Assembly: GCF_009755815.1 (NCBI RefSeq)
Contig: NZ_WRPK01000003.1
Span: 124,001 to 188,000 of the forward strand
Length of the DNA stretch: 64,000 bases
Reading direction: 5' to 3'
From: Flavisphingomonas formosensis
Lineage (GTDB): Bacteria; Pseudomonadota; Alphaproteobacteria; Sphingomonadales; Sphingomonadaceae
Below, piece after piece: positions 8,932 to 17,315 of the stretch. Positions within the stretch are counted from its first letter, which is position 1. Each line of letters starts with the position of its first letter. Below the pieces are notes generated by a model. The model ran no database searches and was not told the DNA's origin. It was given only the letters and a program-made list of their open reading frames with translations. Made by a program: the position numbers and the translations under genes.

Positions 8932-10310
8932 CGGCACGACCGATCCTGACCGCGGATGCGATGCGCGCTGCCGAAGGCAGGCTGATCGACGCCGGCACGT
9001 CGGTCGAGGCGCTGATGGAGCGCGCCGGGGCGGGCGTGGCGGAGGCGGCGTGGCGCTTTGCGGCTGCGCCGGCCACGCTCATCGTCTGTGGGCCGGGCAA
9101 TAATGGCGGGGACGGCTATGTCGCCGCGCGCTATCTGCGCGACAAGGGCGTGCCGGTGCGCGTGGCCGCGACCGGCGAGCCGCGCACCGATGCCGCGCGC
9201 GCCGCACGCGCGGCATGGGCGGGACCGGTGGAGCAGATCGAGGAGGCCCGGCCTGCGCCGCTGCTGATCGATTGCCTGTTCGGCACCGGTCTGCGCCGGC
9301 CGCTGGAGCCCGCGCTGGCCGCGCGCCTCGGGGCGCTGGCCGATGGCGCGGGGCTGCGCATCGCGGTCGATTTGCCGAGCGGCGTGGCGACCGACGACGG
9401 CACGATCCTGTCCGCCGTCCCGCGCTTCGATCTGACGCTGGCGCTCGGCGCGCTGAAGCCGGCGCACCTGCTGCAGCCCTCTGCCCGCCGGTGCGGTCGC
9501 CTCGCCGTGGTGGACATCGGTGTGCGGGCTGAAAGTGCGCTTACCGAGATTGCACGGCCGCTGCTCGCGGCGCCCGGGCCGGATGACCACAAATATAGCC
9601 GTGGCTATGTCTGCGTCGTCGAGGGCGCGATGCGGGGCGCCGCGCTGCTGGCGGCGACGGCGGCGCAGCGCGCGGGTGCGGGCTATGTGCGGCTGACGGG
9701 CGAAGGCGCCGGCGGCCCGATGGCGCTGGTACGCGACGGGCGGCCGCTCGAAGAGATTCTCGAGGATCGGCGGATCGGTGCCGTCGTCGCAGGGCCCGGC
9801 TTCGGGCGGGACGGAGAGGCGAAGCGCCGGCTCGACCGGGTGCTGCGGTCCGGCCGGCCGCTGGTGCTGGATGCCGACGCGCTGGTTCTGCTGGCGGACT
9901 ATGGCACGGCCGGGCTGAGGCGTCGGGAGGATCATCCGATCCTGACGCCCCATGCCGGCGAGTTCGCACGGCTGTTCGGCGAGGGCGAGGGCGGCAAGGT
10001 GGAGCGTAGCCGCGCCGCCGCGGCAGCGCTCGGCGCCGTCATCCTGTTCAAGGGCGCCGACAGCGTGATCGCGCATCCCGATGGACGCGTGGCGATTGCG
10101 CCGGCCGCGCCGGCATGGCTGGCGAGCGCCGGCACGGGCGACGTGCTGGCGGGGATCATCGGCGCGATGCGCGCGCGGGGATTGCTGGCCTTCGAGGCCG
10201 CCTGCGCGGGTCTCTGGCTGCACGGCGAGGCCGCGCGCCGCGCCGGTCCGGCATTGATCGCCGACGATCTCGCGCTGCACCTCCCGGCTGCGATCGCCGC
10301 TTGCGCATGA
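8928..10310 (+). CDS. nnr: Bifunctional NAD(P)H-hydrate epimerase / ADP-dependent dehydratase
   Basis: Repairs hydrated NAD(P)H. The 460-residue fusion has an N-terminal YjeF_N epimerase domain (about 1-200, with the nucleotide loop GPGNNGGDGYVAARYL) and a C-terminal ribokinase-like dehydratase domain (about 210-455, with VAGPGFGRDG, TPHAGEFARLFG and the phosphate-binding SAGTGDVLAGIIGAM). The start is GTG 8928, inside the preceding stop (GTGA). The stop overlaps the next ATG by four bases. Confidence 0.92.
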   Translation: MTARPILTADAMRAAEGRLIDAGTSVEALMERAGAGVAEAAWRFAAAPATLIVCGPGNNGGDGYVAARYLRDKGVPVRVAATGEPRTDAARAARAAWAGPVEQIEEARPAPLLIDCLFGTGLRRPLEPALAARLGALADGAGLRIAVDLPSGVATDDGTILSAVPRFDLTLALGALKPAHLLQPSARRCGRLAVVDIGVRAESALTEIARPLLAAPGPDDHKYSRGYVCVVEGAMRGAALLAATAAQRAGAGYVRLTGEGAGGPMALVRDGRPLEEILEDRRIGAVVAGPGFGRDGEAKRRLDRVLRSGRPLVLDADALVLLADYGTAGLRRREDHPILTPHAGEFARLFGEGEGGKVERSRAAAAALGAVILFKGADSVIAHPDGRVAIAPAAPAWLASAGTGDVLAGIIGAMRARGLLAFEAACAGLWLHGEAARRAGPALIADDLALHLPAAIAACA

Positions 10311-11512
10311 GCGAGGGCGATCTTGTCCTGCGCATCGCCGGGCGCGGCGATGGCCTGACCGCATCGGGCCGCTACGTGCCGCTTACGGCGCCCGGCGATC
10401 TCGTGCTCGCCGACGGCTCGATCGTGCCCGGGCCGAACCATGTCGATCCGCCGTGCCGGCATTTTCCGGTCTGCGGTGGATGCCAGCTTCAGCATGTCGA
10501 TGATGCGGTGTTCGCCGATTTCATCACCGGCCGCATCGCCCGCGCGCTCGCTGCGCAGGGCCTGGATGCGCCGGAGATACGCCTGCCACACATCTCGCCG
10601 CCACACAGTCGGCGCCGTGTCTCGATGCGTGCCGAGCGGCGCGGCAAGCGGGTGCTGCTCGGTTTCAACGAGGAGGGCAGCCACCGCATCGTCGATCTCG
10701 CCCAATGCGAGATCATGGCGCCGGCATTGTTCGCGCTCGTCGCGCCTTTGCGTGCGCTGCTCGGTGAGCTCGTCGCTGACCGCCGGGCCGCGGACGTGCA
10801 GATGACGCTGGCCGATCAGGGTGTCGACCTGCTGCTCGGCAAGGTGGAAACGGATGGCCTCGCCCGAGCGGAGCGTTTGACCGTTTTCGCGCAGTCGCAT
10901 GGGCTCGCGCGGCTGATGGTCGACGAAGGCTATGGCCCCGAGGCGCGGTGGGAGCCGGATGCGGTGACGATCACCCTCGGCGGCGTCGCCGTGCCGCTGC
11001 CGCCGGCCGCTTTCCTTCAGGCCACGCCGGACGGCGAAGCAGCCTTGGTCGCCGCCACATGCGAGGCGGCGGGCGATGCGAAGATCGTCGCCGATCTGTT
11101 CAGCGGGCTCGGCACCTTCGCACTGCCATTGGCCGGCCGTGGTGCGCGCGTCTATGCCGCCGAGGGCGCGCGCGATGCCGTGCTGGCGCTCAAGGCGGGC
11201 GCTGGGCGGGCCGGCCGCACCCTGTTCGTCGAGCATCGCGATCTGTTCCGCCGGCCGCTGGCCCCGGCCGAGTTGGACCGCTTCGACGCGATCATACTCG
11301 ATCCGCCGCGCGCCGGCGCGAAGGAGCAGGCGGTGCAGCTGGCGGCATCGCAGGTCCGGCGGATCGTCTATGCCTCGTGCAATCCGGCGACCTTCGCGCG
11401 CGATGCCAAGGCGCTCGTCGACGGCGGCTATCGGCTGGACTGGATCGCGCCGGTCGGCCAGTTTCGCTGGTCGACCCATATCGAACTGGTCGTCCGCTTC
11501 ACGCGCTCCTGA
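10307..11512 (+). CDS. SAM-dependent RNA m5U methyltransferase (RumA/TrmA family)
   Basis: Uracil-C5 RNA methyltransferase of 401 residues. An N-terminal [4Fe-4S] site is visible as CRHFPVCGGC (residues about 46-55) plus a fourth cysteine in DLAQCEIM. The Rossmann SAM domain has DLFSGLGTFALPLAG near 265-279 and DPPRAGAKEQ near 327. The catalytic cysteine lies in YASCNPATFARD near 346. The length and iron-sulfur site suggest the 23S rRNA (U747/U1939) branch, but the exact target base cannot be read. The gene is translationally coupled to the YjeF gene (ATGA at 10307). Confidence 0.88.
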   Translation: MSEGDLVLRIAGRGDGLTASGRYVPLTAPGDLVLADGSIVPGPNHVDPPCRHFPVCGGCQLQHVDDAVFADFITGRIARALAAQGLDAPEIRLPHISPPHSRRRVSMRAERRGKRVLLGFNEEGSHRIVDLAQCEIMAPALFALVAPLRALLGELVADRRAADVQMTLADQGVDLLLGKVETDGLARAERLTVFAQSHGLARLMVDEGYGPEARWEPDAVTITLGGVAVPLPPAAFLQATPDGEAALVAATCEAAGDAKIVADLFSGLGTFALPLAGRGARVYAAEGARDAVLALKAGAGRAGRTLFVEHRDLFRRPLAPAELDRFDAIILDPPRAGAKEQAVQLAASQVRRIVYASCNPATFARDAKALVDGGYRLDWIAPVGQFRWSTHIELVVRFTRS

Positions 11513-11519
11513 GCCGGAT

Positions 11520-11626
11520 AGAGGATCGTGCGGAAAAGTGGGAACCGGTTTTCCGCGTAAAGGACGCGACCACAAAGGCTTGGAGCGAGCTGTGCGATTC
11601 ACATATCGCGCAGATTGCTTTAGGCT
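11520..11626. repeat. Intergenic palindromic repeat, copy 1
   Basis: A 100-base element fills the gap between convergent genes. Its left half is a hairpin with perfect 8-base arms GCGGAAAA (11530-11537) and TTTTCCGC (11549-11556). Its right half contains GCGAGCTGTGCGATTCACAT. Both halves recur, in the same order, at about 37800-37898 in this window, so it is a dispersed repeat rather than a one-off hairpin. Confidence 0.7.
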
Positions 11627-11964
11627 CAGCGGCCCTGCATGTTCCGCGCCTCGGACGGGATCCGCACCGTAAGGCTGGTGAGTTTTCCCTCCAGCCAGAT
11701 CTGGCAGGCGAGGCGGCTGGTGCGGCTCACGCCCGCAGCGAGATCCAGCATGTCTTCTTCTTCCTCGCTGGCGCGGGGCAGCTTCGGGAAATCGGCGGCA
11801 TCGACGATGACGTGGCAGGTGGAGCAGGCCATCTGGCCCTCGCAGGTTCCCTCCAGCGGCTGGCCGTCCGCCTGCGCGACATCGAGCAGGCGCGCGCCAG
11901 CTTCGGCGACGACCTCGCTCACCTGATCGCCCTTGGCGGAAACGAACCGGACCGTCACGCTCAT
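11626..11964 (-). CDS. [2Fe-2S] ferredoxin, adrenodoxin-like
   Basis: Electron carrier of 112 residues from ATG 11964 (MSVTVRFVSAKGDQV); an ATG three codons upstream (11973) is the alternative. The cluster ligands are C-x5-C-x2-C in CEGQMACSTC and a fourth cysteine 36 residues later in RLACQIWLEG, the vertebrate-type/ISC ferredoxin spacing. It lies directly downstream of two cysteine desulfurase genes, and the 11973 start would overlap the upstream stop. This suggests it supplies electrons for Fe-S cluster assembly. Confidence 0.9.
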   Translation of the reverse strand: MSVTVRFVSAKGDQVSEVVAEAGARLLDVAQADGQPLEGTCEGQMACSTCHVIVDAADFPKLPRASEEEEDMLDLAAGVSRTSRLACQIWLEGKLTSLTVRIPSEARNMQGR

Positions 11965-13079
11965 GCCGCCCACTCCTGTTGGCGCGCCGCCGCCTCGCGG
12001 ATCAGCGCGGTGGCTTCGTCGATTTCGGCTTCAGTGGTGTAGCGGCCATAGCCGATGCGGATGCTGGATCGCGCCTGCGCGTCGGTGAGGCCGATCGCCT
12101 TCAGTACATGGCTCGGCCGGCCGGATCCGCTCGCGCACGCCGAGCCGGCCGAGAAGGCGACGGTCCGCAATTCCGAGATCAGGCGCGAGGCGTCCACGCC
12201 TTCGCGCCGGATGTTGAGATTGCCGTGCCAGCGCGGCTCGACGGCGCCGTTGAGCGACCAGCCATCGAGGCCCGCCCGCGCGCGATTCCACAGTGCGGCG
12301 ATATGGGAGGCGTCCGCTTCCATCCGCTCGGCGGCAAGCGCCGCGGCTGCGCCGAAGCCCGCGCACAGCGCCGGGGCGAGCGTGCCCGAGCGGATGCCGG
12401 CTTCCTGGCCTCCGCCGTGGAGGAGCGGCGCGAGCTCGACCCCGTCGCGCAGCCAGAGTGCGCCGATGCCCTTCGGGCCGTGGATCTTGTGAGCGGAAAT
12501 GGCGACGAGATCGCAGGCCTCGATCGGCAGCGTGACGCGTCCATAGCCTTGCACGGCGTCACAGAAGAACAAGGCGCCGGCCGCACGGGCGAGGCGCGAG
12601 AGATCGCCGATCGGCTGAATCACGCCAATCTCGTTGTTGACGAGCATCGCCGCGACCAGCGCTGTCGATCCGTCGATGACCTCGACGGCCTTGTCCATGT
12701 CGAGCAAGCCCTCGCGGCCGACCGGCAGGACGATCGTCTCGAAGCCTTGGGTGGAAAGCCAGGCGACGCTGTCCAGTACGCAGGCATGTTCGGTCGCGAC
12801 GGTCACGATCCGCCGCCGCTCGGGCGCGGCCAGCGCCGCCGCGCCCTTGATCGCCAGGTTGGCGGCCTCCGTCGCGCCGGACGTAAAGAGGATGCGGCCT
12901 GGCATATCGCCAAATGGCGCGGCAACCTGATCGCGGGCGAATTCCACCGCCGCGGCCGCTTCGCGGCCGAGCCGATGAGGAGAGTGTGGATTGCCGAACT
13001 GCTGCTCCAGAAATGGCAGCATCGCCGCCCGGGCCTCCGGCGCGAGCGGGGTCGTCGCCTGATAGTCGAGATAGATCAT
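11961..13079 (-). CDS. Cysteine desulfurase (NifS/IscS class), first of tandem pair
   Basis: PLP enzyme that moves sulfur from cysteine to a carrier or scaffold protein. 372 residues, opening MIYLDYQATTPLAPEA. The PLP lysine is K198 in SAHKIHGPKG, and the catalytic cysteine is C315 in SAGSACASGSGRPSHVL, a class I loop. It starts within the stop codon of the upstream paralogue (ATGA at 13076-13079) and is followed by the ferredoxin gene, so the three form one minus-strand operon. Whether this or the paralogue serves general Fe-S assembly cannot be decided here. Confidence 0.92.
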   Translation of the reverse strand: MIYLDYQATTPLAPEARAAMLPFLEQQFGNPHSPHRLGREAAAAVEFARDQVAAPFGDMPGRILFTSGATEAANLAIKGAAALAAPERRRIVTVATEHACVLDSVAWLSTQGFETIVLPVGREGLLDMDKAVEVIDGSTALVAAMLVNNEIGVIQPIGDLSRLARAAGALFFCDAVQGYGRVTLPIEACDLVAISAHKIHGPKGIGALWLRDGVELAPLLHGGGQEAGIRSGTLAPALCAGFGAAAALAAERMEADASHIAALWNRARAGLDGWSLNGAVEPRWHGNLNIRREGVDASRLISELRTVAFSAGSACASGSGRPSHVLKAIGLTDAQARSSIRIGYGRYTTEAEIDEATALIREAAARQQEWAA

Positions 13080-14188
13080 GCCGCGCGCTCTCTGGCATCG
13101 CGTGCCAGACGGGTCCAGAGTTCGAGAAACCGATAGATGTCCGCGCGGGCGGTAGTCGGCCCGAAACTGACACGTATCACCTCACGCGCTTCGTCTTCCT
13201 TCCAGCCCATCGCTGCGAGCACATGGCTGGGTTTCATCGATCCGGATGAGCAGGCGCTGCCGGCGGAAACCGCGATGCCGGCCATGTCGAACTGGATGAG
13301 CTGTGCGGTCGCGGTGACGCCGGGCATGCGGTAGCTGCCGATCGACGGCTGACGGCGCGCGCCCTTGGCCACGATCACGCCGCCGCCGGCTTCGATCGCC
13401 TGCTCGAGGTGACGGCGTAATTCCTCCGCACGGGGCAGCCAGCTTCGCGCATTGTCGAGCGCGGCGGCGAAACCGAGCGCCGCCGGCAGATTTTCCGTAC
13501 CGCCGCGATAACCCTGCTCCTGGCCGCCGGTCGGCCGCAACAGCGCCAGATCGCGCACCAGCAAGGCGCCGATCCCAACAGGGCCGCCCAGCTTGTGCGC
13601 CGAAATCGATATGAAGTCGGCATTGGCGGGCAGGGGAAGCTTGCCTGCGCTCTGCGCGCAATCGACCAGAGCGAGGCCGCCCGCGGCGTGGATCGCACCG
13701 ATCTGCGCCTCGCTCGGCTGGACGACGCCGGTTTCACTGTTCACCGCCTGGATCGCGATCAGTGCGCCGGGGCCGGTCTGCGTCAGCGCCTCTTCCAGCG
13801 CGGCCATGCTGACATGGCCCATCGGCTGGACCGGAAGCCGCTCATTCTCGGGAATGGCGCGCAGCACCGCATCATGCTCGACCGCCGATGCGAGGCGCTC
13901 CCCGCATTGTGCCCGGCGTGCCGCCAGTTCTATCGCCTCGGTGGCTCCGCTGGTGAAGATCACCGCGCCCGGCCAGCCGAGCGATTGCGCGATGCGCCCG
14001 CGCGCGTCTTCCAGCGCAGCACGTGCCGCGCGGCCTTCGGCATGAGGGGAGGAGGGATTGGCCCAGCGCGCATAGCCTTCCGCCATTGCCGCCGCGGCCT
14101 CGGGAAGCAGCGGCGTCGTGGCCGCGTGATCGAGATAGAGGCGGGCTGACAGGAATGCTTCTCCAATGATTGCGAATTCGGGTCGCAC
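13076..14188 (-). CDS. Cysteine desulfurase (NifS/IscS class), second of tandem pair
   Basis: Paralogue of the downstream gene. From a GTG at 14188 it has 370 residues; the conserved region begins RLYLDHAATTPLLPEA. The PLP lysine is K199 in SAHKLGGPVG, and the catalytic cysteine is C313 in SAGSACSSGSMKPSHVL. No ATG lies between the in-frame GTG and the conserved region. The best ribosome site, GGAGAA, precedes a CTG at 14152 that would give 358 residues, so the true start is uncertain. The gene is divergent from an alpha/beta hydrolase. Confidence 0.9.
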   Translation of the reverse strand: MRPEFAIIGEAFLSARLYLDHAATTPLLPEAAAAMAEGYARWANPSSPHAEGRAARAALEDARGRIAQSLGWPGAVIFTSGATEAIELAARRAQCGERLASAVEHDAVLRAIPENERLPVQPMGHVSMAALEEALTQTGPGALIAIQAVNSETGVVQPSEAQIGAIHAAGGLALVDCAQSAGKLPLPANADFISISAHKLGGPVGIGALLVRDLALLRPTGGQEQGYRGGTENLPAALGFAAALDNARSWLPRAEELRRHLEQAIEAGGGVIVAKGARRQPSIGSYRMPGVTATAQLIQFDMAGIAVSAGSACSSGSMKPSHVLAAMGWKEDEAREVIRVSFGPTTARADIYRFLELWTRLARDARERAA

Positions 14189-14260
14189 TTCTATATAGGC
14201 TGCCGCGTCAGCGCGCATCCTCTGGTTGCGCTGCAACATCCGTTCATCAGCAGGTTTCCG

Positions 14261-14908
14261 ATGCCCGAAGTGATTTTCCCCGGCCCCGAAGGTCGTCTCG
14301 AAGGCCGATTTTCTCCAGGGCCGCGCCCCCGTGCCCCGGTGGCGATGATCCTCCACCCGCATCCGCAGGGTGGAGGAACGATGAACAACCGCATCGTCCA
14401 GTCGCTCTATCAGACGTTCGTGCGGCGCGGCTTTGCCACGCTGCGCTTCAACTTCCGCGGCGTCGGCAAGAGCCAGGGCACGTTCGACAACGGAATTGGC
14501 GAGCTGTCGGATGCCGCATCCGCGCTCGATTGGGTGCAGTCGATCCATCCCGAGGCCCAGACCACCTGGATAGCGGGTTTCAGCTTCGGCGCCTGGATCG
14601 GCATGCAGCTGCTGATGCGCCGTCCGGAGATCAAGGGCTTCATCTCGATCGCCCCACCGGCGAACATGTATGATTTCACCTTCCTCGCGCCGTGCCCGTC
14701 ATCGGGAATCATCATCCAAGGCGACAGCGATGAGGTGGTGACGCCGGGCGCCGTGCAGAAGTTGGTCGATAAGCTGCGCACCCAGCGCCACATCACCATC
14801 CATCACGACGTCATCCCGGGCGCGAACCATTTCTTCGAGCATGAGATGGTCGATCTGATGAAGTCGGTCGACAATTATCTGGACATGCGGCTGGCCAACG
14901 ATCGGTGA
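14261..14908 (+). CDS. Alpha/beta hydrolase
   Basis: Serine hydrolase-fold protein of 215 residues. The oxyanion region is HPHPQGGGTMNNR near 32-44. The nucleophile elbow GFSFG has Ser108, the acid is in GDSDEVVTPG near 153, and the histidine is in GANHFFEHE near 190. It has no signal peptide, so it is cytosolic; the substrate is unknown. It is transcribed away from the cysteine desulfurase pair, with about 70 bases between starts. Confidence 0.87.
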   Translation: MPEVIFPGPEGRLEGRFSPGPRPRAPVAMILHPHPQGGGTMNNRIVQSLYQTFVRRGFATLRFNFRGVGKSQGTFDNGIGELSDAASALDWVQSIHPEAQTTWIAGFSFGAWIGMQLLMRRPEIKGFISIAPPANMYDFTFLAPCPSSGIIIQGDSDEVVTPGAVQKLVDKLRTQRHITIHHDVIPGANHFFEHEMVDLMKSVDNYLDMRLANDR

Positions 14909-15002
14909 CAACCGGGTCGGGGACGCGCGAGGAAAGCGCGTTCCCACCCGCATCCCGAGTGGCGCATATGCGGCCCCGGCGCGCTCGGCAGGCGTCCGCC
15001 GC

Positions 15003-15182
15003 TCAGGTCGGCCACGCGACGATCGCGACGTTGCCGAGCAGGACGAGTGCCGCAACGAGCATCAACAGGCCGCGCACACGATCCGACGGCCGCTTCCGGA
15101 TGGTCCAGACGCCACCCCAGACGAGGGCGGCAACGGTGATCATTGCCAATGTGATGAGGGTATCGGGCAGGGGGCGGTTCAT
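15003..15182 (-). CDS. Small two-helix membrane protein, unknown function
   Basis: A 59-residue frame, MNRPLPDTLITLAMITVAAL onward, ending VAIVAWPT. Two hydrophobic segments (about 8-26 and 38-57) are separated by a positively charged loop, TIRKRPSDRVRG. This is the pattern of a genuine small membrane protein with a cytoplasmic loop. A GGGAGGCGC stretch stands immediately before the ATG. No family name is offered. Confidence 0.65.
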   Translation of the reverse strand: MNRPLPDTLITLAMITVAALVWGGVWTIRKRPSDRVRGLLMLVAALVLLGNVAIVAWPT

Positions 15183-15247
15183 GCGCCTCCCTTAGCTGGT
15201 CCGATACAGTGCCGTCACCTGAAGACGAGATCGCTGCCGATCGCGGA

Positions 15248-15448
15248 TCAGAGCTGATCGCGATCGTGCTGGCGCTTCGCTGCCTCCATTTCGATCTTCT
15301 GTTCCGGCGTCATCGGTCGCCAGATGCGATCGCGCCCCTGAATCAACGGCGTGGCGCAGTGCCGGCAGACACTGTACATCTTCCGCTCATATTCCCGCGC
15401 CAGCCCCGCGGAGCGCTCATGCCGGCCGAACAGACACTTTAATCGCAT
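15248..15448 (-). CDS. Small putative zinc-binding protein, unknown function
   Basis: A 66-residue protein with the pattern C-x4-H ... C-x2-C (CLFGRH at 5-10, CRHC near 28-31), a possible zinc-ribbon layout. A charged C-terminal helix (PEQKIEMEAAKRQHDRDQL) follows. AGGA abuts the ATG. A TATAAG sequence lies about 55 bases upstream on the same strand and could be its -10 element. Function unknown. Confidence 0.5.
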   Translation of the reverse strand: MRLKCLFGRHERSAGLAREYERKMYSVCRHCATPLIQGRDRIWRPMTPEQKIEMEAAKRQHDRDQL

Positions 15449-15449
15449 T

Positions 15450-16009
15450 CCTATTCACGTCCCTGTCCCCACAGAGTAGTGTCGCCGCGCCCATGCTATG
15501 CTTATAGACAAGTTAATGACTGGCTTTGGGATGCCCTGGCAAGCCCGCTAACCCTTTTTCGTCTGTGCAATACGGAATGGTGTGGCTTTTCAGCAGGTTC
15601 AACCTGACGATGCTGGAGTCGATCCTGCTTCCGGGCCCCTGGCCGCGCCCGGAACAGCCGAATCAGGCCGCAGTGATGCGACCCGTCGTCTGAGTGAAAC
15701 CATTTATCCGACACTGCAACAGCCTGCCCGCTCTGCGCCGGCGTCTTTCCTCCGCATTGGAGTGATTCTAAGCGAACGCGATTTTTTCGTCCCTTCGATG
15801 AGCGCCTTCAGCGGAGTGGCAGGCCGCCGCCCGGCGGCAATTCCTGTAACTGAAAAGACTTTGACAACCATTATGGTTAACCACATTCTGGTTGCAGATA
15901 CGAACTTTACACGAGGGGAGAGCACTCCTATATCGCGCCTCCGCTGCCCCATGGGACTTCCAACCGCAAGGCAGCTTTCGTCGCAATTATCCGTTGGAGG
16001 TCCCTTGAG
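15450..16009. other. 560-base intergenic region upstream of ornithine decarboxylase
   Basis: No convincing gene on either strand. The base composition is visibly less GC-rich than the flanking genes, especially at 15770-15930. The region contains the double inverted repeat described at 15861-15893. The rest shows nothing I can name. Confidence 0.5.
15861..15893 (+). promoter_or_regulatory. Promoter-like TTGACA with two adjacent inverted repeats
   Basis: TTGACA at 15861-15866 is a perfect -35 hexamer. It overlaps AACCATTATGGTT (15866-15878, a perfect palindrome around one central base), followed directly by AACCACATTCTGGTT (15879-15893, AACCA/TGGTT arms). A weak -10 (CATTCT) sits 17 bases after the -35. 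Two adjacent dyads of the same half-site over a promoter look like a dimeric repressor site controlling the decarboxylase gene 117 bases downstream. No regulator gene is adjacent. Confidence 0.5.
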
Positions 16010-17200
16010 TTGCACACGCATCATAGCGCGCTGGGGCTAGCTGTCTCCTCTCGGCCGGATCAACCGGTCACGCTCATTCGTCCGCATGCCGCTCGGCGTG
16101 CCGCCCGTTACTTCGTGGAGAAGTTTCAGGGGCGCCCGATGTATGCCGTGAAAGCTAATCCCTCTCAGGATCTGCTGGCGATCCTGTTCGAGAGCGGTGT
16201 CACCCATTTCGACGTTGCGTCGATCGCGGAAGTGCGCCTGGTCGCACGGACGCTTCCCGAGGCCACCTTGTGCTTCATGCATCCGGTGAAGGCCGAGGAA
16301 GCGATCGCCGAGGCCTATTTCACGCACGGCGTGCGTACCTTCTCGCTCGACAGCCACGAAGAGCTCGAGAAGATCCTGCGTGCGACCAAGCATGCCACCG
16401 ACCTCACGCTCTGCGTGCGGCTGCGGGTATCCTCGGATCATTCGAAACTGAGCCTTGCAGCCAAGTTCGGCGCGGATCCGCGCGAAGCTCCGGCGCTGCT
16501 GTTCGCCGTGCGTCAGGCGGCGGATGCCCTCGGCATCTGTTTCCATGTGGGATCGCAGGCGATGACGCCGGCGGCTTATCGTCAGGCGATGGAGCGCGTG
16601 CGCCAGGCGATCGTCGAAGCGGCGGTGACCGTGGACGTGATCGATGTGGGCGGCGGTTTTCCCTCCGTCTATCCGGGTATGGAGCCGCCGGCGCTGGATG
16701 CCTATTTCCGGGCGATCCACGATGCCTTCGAGAGCCTGCCGATCAGCTATTCGGCGGAGCTGTGGTGCGAGCCGGGCCGTGCGCTCTGTGCGGAATATGC
16801 CAGCGTGCTGGTTCGCGTCGAAAAGCGCCGCGGCAACGAGCTCTACATCAACGATGGCGCTTATGGCTCACTGTTCGATGCGGCGCATGTCGGTTGGCGC
16901 TTCCCGGTGAGGCTGGTCCGCGAGACGGTGAGCAACGTGCGCGACATGGAGTTCAGCTTCTACGGGCCGACCTGCGACGATCTCGATCATATGGCAGGGC
17001 CATTCCTGTTGCCGGGCGACGTCAAGGCCGGCGATTATATCGAGATCGGCATGCTGGGCGCTTATGGCTCTGCGATGCGCACCGCGTTCAACGGTTTCGG
17101 CTCGACCGAGACGGTGGTGGTGACGGACGAGCCCATGGCGACCGCCTATGGCGAAGCGCCGGCCGAGCCGGCGGCGTCGGGTAACGTCGTCACGCTGTAA
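16010..17200 (+). CDS. Ornithine decarboxylase (PLP fold type III)
   Basis: Alanine-racemase-fold decarboxylase of 396 residues that would make putrescine from ornithine; lysine or diamino-acid specificity is possible. The PLP lysine is K48 in PMYAVKANPSQDL. The glycine loop is DVGGGFPSVYPG, the PLP phosphate site is EPGRALCAEY, and the C-terminal active-site cysteine is in FYGPTCDDLDHM. The start is TTG 16010, supported by GGAGG 9 bases upstream. It lies 115 bases upstream of a deoxyhypusine-synthase-like gene, which fits a putrescine-consuming partner. Confidence 0.9.
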   Translation: MHTHHSALGLAVSSRPDQPVTLIRPHAARRAARYFVEKFQGRPMYAVKANPSQDLLAILFESGVTHFDVASIAEVRLVARTLPEATLCFMHPVKAEEAIAEAYFTHGVRTFSLDSHEELEKILRATKHATDLTLCVRLRVSSDHSKLSLAAKFGADPREAPALLFAVRQAADALGICFHVGSQAMTPAAYRQAMERVRQAIVEAAVTVDVIDVGGGFPSVYPGMEPPALDAYFRAIHDAFESLPISYSAELWCEPGRALCAEYASVLVRVEKRRGNELYINDGAYGSLFDAAHVGWRFPVRLVRETVSNVRDMEFSFYGPTCDDLDHMAGPFLLPGDVKAGDYIEIGMLGAYGSAMRTAFNGFGSTETVVVTDEPMATAYGEAPAEPAASGNVVTL

Positions 17201-17315
17201 CGACCCAGCGATTAATCCTTGCCCTTCCCGCGAAACGGGGGAATCCAGCGCGCTTTCGCCGGGTTCCTCGCGTTTCGCGGGATCTGCGTAGTATTTTCCG
17301 AAAAGGACAAGTCTC

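Noticed and set aside
11520-11626. Hairpin as a simple Rho-independent terminator
   Set aside because: No T-run follows, and the whole 100-base block recurs at 37.8 kb, so it is better described as a repeat.
15502-16040. Open frames in the gap before ornithine decarboxylase
   Set aside because: They are short, begin without ribosome sites, overlap the promoter-like dyads and have no family features.
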